Origin: Lathyrus oleraceus
Taxonomy: Eukaryota; Streptophyta; Magnoliopsida; Fabales; Fabaceae
Direction: 5' to 3'
Length of the DNA stretch: 64,000 nt
Assembly: GCF_024323335.1 (NCBI RefSeq)
Contig: NC_066585.1
Span: 83,192,614 to 83,256,613 of the forward strand
Shown here: piece after piece, positions 56,868 through 64,000 of the stretch
How the letters are laid out: every line of letters begins with the position of its first letter
How positions within the stretch are numbered: the stretch's first letter is position 1
The notes under the pieces: model-generated
Told to the model about the DNA's origin: nothing
The model's input: the letters and a program-made list of their open reading frames with translations, nothing else
Databases searched by the model: none
Position numbers and translations under genes: made by a program

Positions 56868-58169
56868 TTAATGCTGCCTGCCGCCTCTTGTTCTTGGACC
56901 TGGTGATCTTTGATGTATTTCGAGGTTGTCAAATCTGCTGAACAACTCAGTGAACCGCTGGTCGGTTATGGCATTCCTAGCATCCTGTTGTTGTTGCATT
57001 TGATGCATCATTTGCATCATCTCGAGATTCTGTGCTTGCATACCATCAATAGCATCCATGATGTCGTCATTGGTTGCAGGCCTTCTTCGTCGACGATGTC
57101 GTGAGGAGGGGCCAGCTGCATTGTCGGAATGGTTGAGCGGGACTGATTGTTGTGCAGGGATATGATCACCTTGCTCCATGTCTTCGAACTCGTCTGTAGG
57201 CGGGTTTGCATGTGAAGGCTCGGTGGCTTTGGGAGCATTCAGATCATAGAGGTGGCGGTTGGGGTTGGTGACATCTGTTAGGGCGATGTTTGGTAGAACA
57301 ACGCTTAGGACTGCCTGGTTGTTCACCATAAGGTAATATTTTCCGCCTACTCTGTTCTTAATCAGGCGGCTGGACCGACAGTAGCTGATATCCATGAATA
57401 GGGGAGGTAAAGATTCTAAAGTTTGGAGTCGGTCCCCTAGGTTTAAGCCAAGTGCTATGATGGTAATTAATCCATCAATTACAAAAGGTTGACGGCCTCT
57501 AGCACATAAGGTGCGGATATGATGAAATAGGAAGGAGGCGGCGTTTACCTTAGTATTCGGTTCGAAGACGCATTCGAGGAAGAATAACTCCTTTGCGTTG
57601 ACCTTGCTGTTGTTCGGTCTTCCAAAGACTGTGTTTTGCAGGATGCGGATAAAGTACCGGATAGTTGGGTTATGTATATGGGAAAGAAGGAGCTCTTCCC
57701 AGTTGTTGGCATCTACACCGAATATTTTCCTAAAGAGGTCGAAGACGGCAACTATGTTCCAGTTTGAGTTTGGAGGGATTCTGGGGTAGACTTGACCTTC
57801 TGTGGGGAATTGTAGCATGGTACTCAAATGGTTTTGGGTTAAGGAGTACTCGGTGTTGAACATACGGAAGGTTGCGGTACCGGTTAAGAATTCGTCTTCA
57901 CCGGCGGGAGTGGTGTACGAATAGGAACTTAAAAATTCTAAGGTTAGGGATGGGTAGGTAGGTTGATTATGCGTGCATAGGAAGGTTAAATCAGTAAGAC
58001 GGAGCATCCATTCTATACCTTGAAGTAAACCTAATTCTTGCAAACAAGTTAGATCAGGATACCTGGTAGAGGTTACCCCTCGTTGTTGGAAACGCTCGAA
58101 CTGCTCCCTTTGATAATTTTCATCTTCGGATCGGAAGATGATATTTCCGAAATTTTGATTTCCCGCCAT
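56868..58169 (-). CDS. Second env-position protein (ATHILA ORF-1-like), 433 residues
   Basis: I take the ATG at 58169 (MAGNQNFGN) as start. The frame is open further upstream to 58508, but that part only translates the palindrome repeats and the leader. A TATA box at 58265-58272, about 95 bp upstream, and a pyrimidine-rich leader favour this ATG. The protein is paralogous to the 426-residue product at 58876-60156. Both share LTLEFLSS, FRMFN-EY, a fold of similar length, IHNP-RYF, a SVN/NAKEL-F block, GGL/DGLITI and a closing YDLN. The C-terminus has a basic stretch (RHRRRRRP), a Met/Gln-rich coiled-coil-like part and an acidic linker. The function is unknown; in Athila elements this position holds the env-like gene, but I see no clear signal peptide or membrane anchor. 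No stops occur. Confidence 0.78.
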   Translation of the reverse strand: MAGNQNFGNIIFRSEDENYQREQFERFQQRGVTSTRYPDLTCLQELGLLQGIEWMLRLTDLTFLCTHNQPTYPSLTLEFLSSYSYTTPAGEDEFLTGTATFRMFNTEYSLTQNHLSTMLQFPTEGQVYPRIPPNSNWNIVAVFDLFRKIFGVDANNWEELLLSHIHNPTIRYFIRILQNTVFGRPNNSKVNAKELFFLECVFEPNTKVNAASFLFHHIRTLCARGRQPFVIDGLITIIALGLNLGDRLQTLESLPPLFMDISYCRSSRLIKNRVGGKYYLMVNNQAVLSVVLPNIALTDVTNPNRHLYDLNAPKATEPSHANPPTDEFEDMEQGDHIPAQQSVPLNHSDNAAGPSSRHRRRRRPATNDDIMDAIDGMQAQNLEMMQMMHQMQQQQDARNAITDQRFTELFSRFDNLEIHQRSPGPRTRGGRQH

Positions 58170-58264
58170 ACTGATGAATGAGTTGGAAGAAGAAATTAGG
58201 AAAGAAAAGAAAATATATTTGATTGTATAGAATAGTTGTGGTGTAGGAAGAAAGGTATGGTGGG

Positions 58265-58272
58265 TATTTATA
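58265..58272 (-). promoter_or_regulatory. TATA box upstream of the second env-position ORF
   Basis: The minus strand reads CCTATAAATACCC, a canonical plant TATA box, followed by about 95 bp of C/T/A-rich leader to the ATG at 58169. It suggests an internal promoter independent of the LTR. Confidence 0.6.
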
Positions 58273-58409
58273 GGGAAAAATTTTGAAGTTGGAAAGGGAG
58301 TGGTTGAAAAGTGAATAAATGTGGGTAAATGTGAATAAATGGGGAAGGTAAAAAGGTGTAGGGTTGTAACGTTCGTCTCCAATGGCTTTGTAACGTTAAC
58401 ATGTTCAGA

Positions 58410-58500
58410 AGACGTTACGCTCGTTACAGGGGCATGACGGGCGTCACAAGCACTTTGTGTGACGTCCGTGATAGAATGTGTGACGCTCGTCACACAGTCT
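58410..58500. repeat. Palindrome cluster upstream of the second env-position ORF
   Basis: TGACG-gg-CGTCA (58435-58446), GTGTGACGTCCGTGATA (from 58457), TGTGTGACG-CT-CGTCACACA (58477-58496) and a mutated unit near 58414. It is the same family as in the LTR (55341-55430), lying about 140-230 bp upstream of the TATA box. Confidence 0.85.
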
Positions 58501-58509
58501 TTTGGCATG

Positions 58510-58875
58510 GTTTCAGCTAGCGTCCTTCAGAATGACTTTGATAATTTATTTTTATTATTTATTTTGTTTTGCTTCAGATTATTTATTTGGCTATTGTGAT
58601 ATTTTAAATTGCATTGCATGCTATTCTACTTTGTATAATATTGCATAATTATATATTTTTTTCTCAATAAATTATGTAGCAACAGTAGAGAGCATTTTTG
58701 ATAGATATTGCATAATTCATAATAAAGTAAAATAAATCAATAGCTTCATAAAATAATCATAATGTAACATTTGAAAGAAAAACAAAAATGCGAAAGAGAA
58801 ACAAATGCAAACATAATTTGAAATAACATTAAAGAAAAATCTGACTTAAAACTAAATAACTAAGAAAAATAACTT
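58510..58875 (-). other. Spacer between the two env-position ORFs
   Basis: About 370 bp of AT-rich sequence with no ORF or repeat that I can identify. Confidence 0.7.
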
Positions 58876-60156
58876 CTATCCATCTGCACGATCTCTGGCC
58901 GGAGGAGCAAAGGAGTTAACACGGTATAGCAACTCGTGAAACTGATTTGTCATACAGTTCATGTATCCCAGAAATTCTCGTCCCATGTTAGCTAACTCTT
59001 CTCTGAGGGCGTCTTGTTCCGACATCAAAGCTTCAATGACAGTGTTATAATCAGTTCCAGGCATATGATGTCTAAGATCGGGTATTGCTGATTCTTCGGT
59101 CTGAACAGGTTGAGGAGGAGGATCAATATCATAATAACTAGATGGTGTCTGAGGGTCTGATTCAGCATAAGGAATCTGGTCATCACAAATCTCATAGTCC
59201 TGGATGGATTTAGTGGATCTAGCAGGAGAGGGGGTTTCGTTCAGATTGTAGAGCCAGTTATTGCGGTTATGAACACTAGTCCTAGGATCGGGCATGGTGA
59301 ATAGGCAAAGAACTTGGTTATTAATTATAAGCTCAAACTCGTCAGACCCTAGGTTTGCTATAAACATAGTGTTGAAGAGGAAGGGTATACTCATAGTAGT
59401 AATGCCACAAAAAGGGCTTAAGTCAAGCATAGACTGACGTAATCCGATAGCATTACCAATCATGGTTATCAAACCGCCTATACGAATTGGTGCTCGTTCA
59501 TCTTGGATAAGGTGGTCTAAATTTGCCAACATAAAAGTGGCACCGTTTACTGGACGGTTCTGGGAAGCACAAAATATGATGAAGAGTTCATCACGTGAAA
59601 CTGTGGTACTGTTTGGCTTCTTCCCAAATAAGGTGTGGGTCAGGATCTTATGGAAATAACGAAAGGCCGGGTTATGTATGTTTCCAGAGAGAAACTCATG
59701 TTCCTCGGGGTCGTCATTTCCAGTCAAGCTACCCCAAAAGTGTTCATGTTCTCTATATTTAAAAAGTTCTTCTTGGCTCACTGTGAATGTGTCAAAGGAG
59801 GTAGGGAAACCTAAAAGGTTGGTAAAGTCTTGAATATTAAATTGGTACTCCATGTTAAACATTCTGAACTGGATAAAACCTCTGCTTATTCCTTTTCCAT
59901 GGCTGGGTAGGTAAATCAGGGAACTAAGGAATTCTAGTGTTAGTCTCCGGTAAGTGACGAAATGTCTACCGATAGGAGAGGTTTCCCACCCTATCTGACT
60001 CAGCAAATACAGGACACTTTCTCTTAGTCCAAGGGCAGTCATTGCCCAGTCATCAGCATACAGACTAGGTAGCATCTCTCTCGTGGCTAGTTCCTCAAAC
60101 TTTTGTTTCTGAGCTGTCCCTCTGAATTTGATACCCATACGATCAATTTGTCCCAT
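58876..60156 (-). CDS. First env-position protein (ATHILA ORF-1-like), 426 residues
   Basis: The start is the ATG at 60156 (MGQIDRMG). The open frame reaches 60189, but a strong acceptor-like sequence lies between (see 60171), so translation from the spliced message would begin here. It matches the Arabidopsis ATHILA ORF-1 family in its core (FRMFNMEY, LLGFP, GNIHNPAFRYF, FGKKPNS, PVNGATF, GGLITMIGNAIGL). An acidic, Pro-rich linker and a short coiled-coil-like C-terminus follow (EEL..MGREF). It lies downstream of pol, in the env-like position of Athila elements, and no stops interrupt it. No obvious transmembrane segment is visible, so an envelope role is not supported by the sequence itself. 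It is paralogous to the ORF at 56868-58169. Confidence 0.82.
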   Translation of the reverse strand: MGQIDRMGIKFRGTAQKQKFEELATREMLPSLYADDWAMTALGLRESVLYLLSQIGWETSPIGRHFVTYRRLTLEFLSSLIYLPSHGKGISRGFIQFRMFNMEYQFNIQDFTNLLGFPTSFDTFTVSQEELFKYREHEHFWGSLTGNDDPEEHEFLSGNIHNPAFRYFHKILTHTLFGKKPNSTTVSRDELFIIFCASQNRPVNGATFMLANLDHLIQDERAPIRIGGLITMIGNAIGLRQSMLDLSPFCGITTMSIPFLFNTMFIANLGSDEFELIINNQVLCLFTMPDPRTSVHNRNNWLYNLNETPSPARSTKSIQDYEICDDQIPYAESDPQTPSSYYDIDPPPQPVQTEESAIPDLRHHMPGTDYNTVIEALMSEQDALREELANMGREFLGYMNCMTNQFHELLYRVNSFAPPARDRADG

Positions 60157-60170
60157 CAGGTTAGTGTTAG

Positions 60171-60200
60171 CTAGATAAAAGAAAAACAATAGTTTTAGTC
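60171..60200 (-). promoter_or_regulatory. Splice acceptor-like site before the first env-position ORF
   Basis: The minus strand reads CTGACTAAAAC (branch-point-like), then TTGTTTTTCTTTTATCTAG and the exon CTAACAC, 15 bases before the ATG at 60156. Athila-type elements are reported to splice their 3' ORF. The donor would be near the 5' leader, outside the window. Confidence 0.55.
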
Positions 60201-60383
60201 AGGACTTGGCCAAATGCCGAAAGAAGAAGAGAAAAGTTTTTAATAAAATAAAAATAAATTAAGAATGAATACTAAACAGAATTTAAAAGAATAATGAAGG
60301 AAGAAATGAAAAACTAAATATAAATATTTGTGGGTTGTCTCCCACTAAGCGCTTTGTTTAATGTCGCAAGCTCGACATAAAAA

Positions 60384-63300
60384 CTACCAATTATAATCTA
60401 TAAGTTCCGGAGGCATTTCGTCTAAGTGCAAGACTTGCGAATCTTCATTGTTTTCTGCATAGTGATAATGTTTTAGACGTTGCCCGTTTACGGTAAATGG
60501 TTCCATAGATTTGCTTTTAATTTCTACCGCTCTATGGGAAAAATATTGGTGATTTGAAAAGGACCTGACCATCTAGATCGTAGTTTTCCCGGAAATAACT
60601 TTAGCCTAGAGTTGAATAAAAGGATTGTATCGCCTTGTTTGAAGATTTTCCTTGATATTCGCTTGTCATGCCATTGTTTTGTTCTTTCCTTGTAGATTCT
60701 GGCATTTTCGTAAGCGTCTCTTCTGAGTTCCTCTAATTCGCTTATGTCAAGGATTCTCTTTTCACCGGCGACTTTATAGTTTAAATTTAAATTTTTAATA
60801 GCCCAATAGGCTTTATGTTCTAATTATACCGGGAGGTGACAGGATTTTCCATAAATGAGCTTAAATGGGGTTGTCCCTATGGGAGTTTTGTAAGCAGTTC
60901 GGTAAGCCCATAAAGCTTCCGGTAATTTCAATGACCAGTCTTTCCTTGAAGTGACGACTGTTTTTTCTAATATTTGTTTAATCTCTCTGTTAGACACTTC
61001 CATTTGCCCGCTGGTTTGAGGGTGGTAAGGTGTCGCTACTCTATGTCTTACTCCATACTTAAGCAGTAGTTTTTCGAGTACCTTGGATATGAAATGCGAT
61101 CCACCATCACTGACTACTATTCTTGGGACACCAAACCTTGGAAATATTATATTCTTAAAGAGTCTAGTTACTACTCGTGTGTCGTTTGTTGGAGAAGCTA
61201 TAGCTTCAATCCATTTTGATACGTAGTCAACTGCCACGAGTATGTATTTGTTACCGAAAGAGGATGGAAAAGGTCCCATGAAGTCTATTCCCCACACGTC
61301 GAAAATCTCTACTTCCAAAACGCCCTTTTGTGGCATCTCGTCACGTCTAGATATGTTTCCTGTGCGTTGACATCTGTCACATTTCTTAATAGCTGCATGT
61401 ACATCCTTCCATATATTTGGCCAATAGAAACCGGCTTGTAGGATTTTAGAGCAGGTCTTGGATGTACTTGCGTGTCCACCATAAGGAGCGGAGCGACAGT
61501 GTTGGATTATATTTTCTACCTCTTCTTCGGGTGTACACCGACGGAAAATACCATCGGGGCCTCTTTTAAAAAGTAAGGGGTCATCCCAGTAATAGTGTTT
61601 TATGTCATAGAAGAATCGTTTCTTCTGCTGGTAGGATAAAGTAGGTGGAACTATTCCGGCAGCTAAATATATGACGAGATCAGCGTACCATGGTGTAACA
61701 GATATAGCTAAGGTGGTTTCTACCTATTTATCAGCGTTATTTTCTTCCAAAGTAGCTATAAGCTTATCGTACGAGAAATCATCGTTGATCGATGTTCTTT
61801 CCGGTTCAAGGTTCTCAAGTCTAGAGAGGTGATCTGCTACTACGTTTTCAGTTCCTTTCTTGTCTTTGATTTCCAAATCGAACTCTTGTAGCAACAGGAT
61901 CCACCTTAGGAGTCTAGGTTTAGCATCCTTTTTTGTTAAGAGGTATTTGATAGCAGCGTGGTTAGTGTAGATGATTATTTTGGCTCCGACCAAGTAAGAA
62001 CGAAATTTATCTAGTGCAAACACTACTGCTAGAAGTTCTTTCTCGGTTGTGGCGTAATTCATTTGTGCCTCATCTAGAGTTCTACTTGCGTAATATATAA
62101 CGTGAAGCTTTTTATCATTTCGTTGTCCTAAAACAGCACCTACAGCGTAATCACTAGCATCACACATTATTTCGAAGGGTTCGTTCCAATCTGGTGTCTG
62201 CATTATGGGCGCGGAGATCAGTGCTTGTTTAAGCGTTTGAAATGCTTCTAAACATTTATTGTCGAATATGAATTCAGCATCTTTCATTAATAACCCGGTT
62301 AAAGGTTTAGTTATTTTAGAGAAGTCTTTAATGAATCGTCGGTAAAAACCGGCATGTCCTAAGAAGCTTCGTACTTCTCTCACAGTTTTCGGGGGTTGAA
62401 GATTTTCGATTACCTCTATTTTGGCTTTGTCTACTTCAATTCCTCTGTTCGAGATGATGTGTCCTAAAACAATTCCTTCTTGTACCATAAAGTGGCATTT
62501 TTCCCAATTAAGTACTAGGTTTACTTTTACACATCGCTCTAGAACTCTTTCTAGGTTTTCAAGGCATTCTTCAAAGCTTTGTCCGCATACGGAAAAGTCA
62601 TCCATAAATACTTCCATGATGTTTTCTAGAAAATCGGTGAATATTGCCATCATGCACCTTTGGAAGGTTGCAGGAGCATTACACAAGCCAAACGGCATTC
62701 GTCTATAAGCGAAGGTACCAAAAGGACATGTGAATGTTGTCTTTTCTTGGTCATCAGGGTGAATTGGTATTTGAAAGAAACCTGAGTAACCGTCTAGATA
62801 GTAGAAATGAGAATGTTTTGCTAATCGTTCTAACATCTGGTCAATGAATGGTAAAGGGAAATGATCTTTTCGGGTTGCTTTGTTTAGTTTCCTATAGTCA
62901 ATGCACATTCTCCATCCCGATTCGATTCGTTTGGTTATAGTTTCTCCTTTTTCATTCTCAATGACTGTTACACCTCCTTTCTTTGGTACTACGTGTACAG
63001 GGCTAACCCATTTGCTATCAGATATAGGATATATGATACCTGCCTCTAATAACTTGGTTATTTCCTTCTTCACTACCTCACTCAGGATCGGGTTTAGTCT
63101 CCTCTGGTGTTCTCTAGAGGTTTTACAGTCTTCTTCTAGCATGATGCGGTGCATACAAATAGAAGGACTTATTCCTTTAAGATCGGTGATTTTGTATCCT
63201 AGTGCGGTTGGATATTTTCTTAAGATATGCAGGAGTTTTTCTGTTTCGAGTCTTCCTAGGTCAGCATTAACTATCACTGGTCGTTCAAGCTCTAAGTCTA

Positions 63301-64000
63301 GGAATTCATATCTCAGATTTTTGGGAAGTGTTTTCAGGTCTAGGTTTGGTTTCTTAAGGTATTGCGTAGGGTCCGGTGTTATTGCTAAACATTGGTTAAG
63401 TTTGTCTTCTACAAGATAGTTAGATGATTTGCCTTTTTCTAACTCCGTTTCTTTTATGCATTCATCGATGATATCCATGAAGTAACATGTATCTTCTATT
63501 GCAGGTGCTTTCAAAAATTGGGAAAGAATGAACTCAATTTTCTCTTCTCCTACTTCGAAAGTGAGTCGTCCTCGTTTTACGTCTATGATCGCATCGGCAG
63601 TTGCTAAGAACGGTCTTCCCAGTATAATGGGTGTAACTTCATCTTCTCTAATATCCATAATTATAAAATCAGTTGGAATATAGAATTGACCTATGCGCAC
63701 TGGAACGTTTTCAAGAATTCCTACAGGATATTTGACGGAACGATCTGCTAGTTGCACAAACATTTTGGTTGGTCTTAATTCTCCCATTTCCAGTTTCTTG
63801 CATATTGATAAAGGCATAACACTAATACCGGCTCCTAAATCTCATAAGGCTTTGTCAATGACAAATTTTCCTATGTGACAGGGTATAGAGAAACTACCTG
63901 GGTCTTTAAGTTTAGGAGGCATATTCTGGATTATAGCGCTACATTCATCAGTGAGTGTAACGGTTTCGCTATCTTCAAGTTTCCTTTTATTAGAAAGAAT
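60384..64000 (-). pseudogene. Athila-type pol (protease, RT, RNase H, integrase) with three stops and a frameshift
   Basis: The open pieces on the minus strand are 64000-63845 (protease N-side), 63841-61727, 61723-60827 and 60572-60384. The protease has DLGAG, with a stop (TGA) just before it at 63842-63844. The reverse transcriptase has YLDGYSGF and FMDDF. RNase H has CDASDYAVGAVLG and the closing ADHLSRL. A TAG stop at 61724-61726 splits it from integrase, which has the H/C finger (CDRCQ), GIDFMGPF (first Asp), VSDGGSHF (second Asp) and a Glu in the SNREIKQ helix. A TAA at 60824-60826 and a one-base frameshift in a T run near 60543 follow. All pieces except the last share one frame, so these are point lesions in a once intact polyprotein. 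Confidence 0.9.

Noticed and set aside
58170..58508. N-terminal 113 codons of the 546-codon ORF
   Set aside because: They translate palindromes and a leader with a TATA box; the ATG at 58169 gives a length close to the paralogue.

Overview
This is gene-poor, repeat-saturated plant nuclear DNA. Nearly all of it is a nest of LTR retrotransposons. The Ogre/Tat elements (about 5 kb LTRs, gag-pro and pol in separate ORFs, two RNase H domains, tandem-repeat 3' UTRs) and an Athila-lineage element of Cyclops/Calypso type point to a legume, most likely tribe Fabeae (pea, vetch, lentil, Lathyrus). The species call is an inference. I see no rRNA, tRNA, CRISPR array or intact host gene.

Layout. (1) 1-20413: one nearly complete Ogre-type element, 'A', on the minus strand. 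Its 3' LTR runs off the left edge (1-3490). Then come a repeat-rich 3' UTR, pol (6701-10171), gag-pro (10420-13719), a leader, the primer-binding site (15039-15056) and a 5355-bp 5' LTR (15059-20413). Both large ORFs are open and the LTRs differ at three positions over about 3.5 kb, so A is very young. (2) 20414-25435: AT-rich DNA with three diverged copies of a repeat unit, long AT and AAT microsatellites and a broken S-protein-homologue (self-incompatibility S1 family) gene. (3) 25497-35222: debris of two more Ogre elements. LTR B (28367-33028) sits inside the integrase region of element 'E'. (4) 35223-40220: an antisense gene-like relic next to a SIRE-like LTR, then a decayed Ty1/copia element 'F' carrying a 1425-bp solo LTR with a clean 5-bp target duplication. 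(5) 40221-50572: 3' LTR, 3' UTR and broken integrase of Ogre 'C', inserted into F. (6) 50573-53922: a truncated Ogre-type LTR 'D' inserted into C, then a gene-derived segment with a TDP1 fragment. (7) 53923-64000: an Athila-lineage element on the minus strand, entered from its 3' LTR. It carries two paralogous ORFs in the env position and a pol with stop codons.

The right half is a chain of insertions: Athila in the TDP1-bearing segment, D in C, C in F, F in the SIRE-like LTR. The missing halves of these hosts should lie, in reverse order, beyond position 64000.

The most interesting signal is a module near the 3' end of every Ogre-type LTR here (eight instances in A, B, C and D). It has a small hairpin, then an outer CTACG/CGTAG stem enclosing a second hairpin. 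The stem sequences change between copies while pairing is kept, which looks like compensatory evolution of a structured RNA or cruciform. Also notable are the duplicated env-position ORF of the Athila element, with its own TATA box and LTR-shared palindromes, and the PBS-like motif scattered through Ogre 3' UTR repeats.
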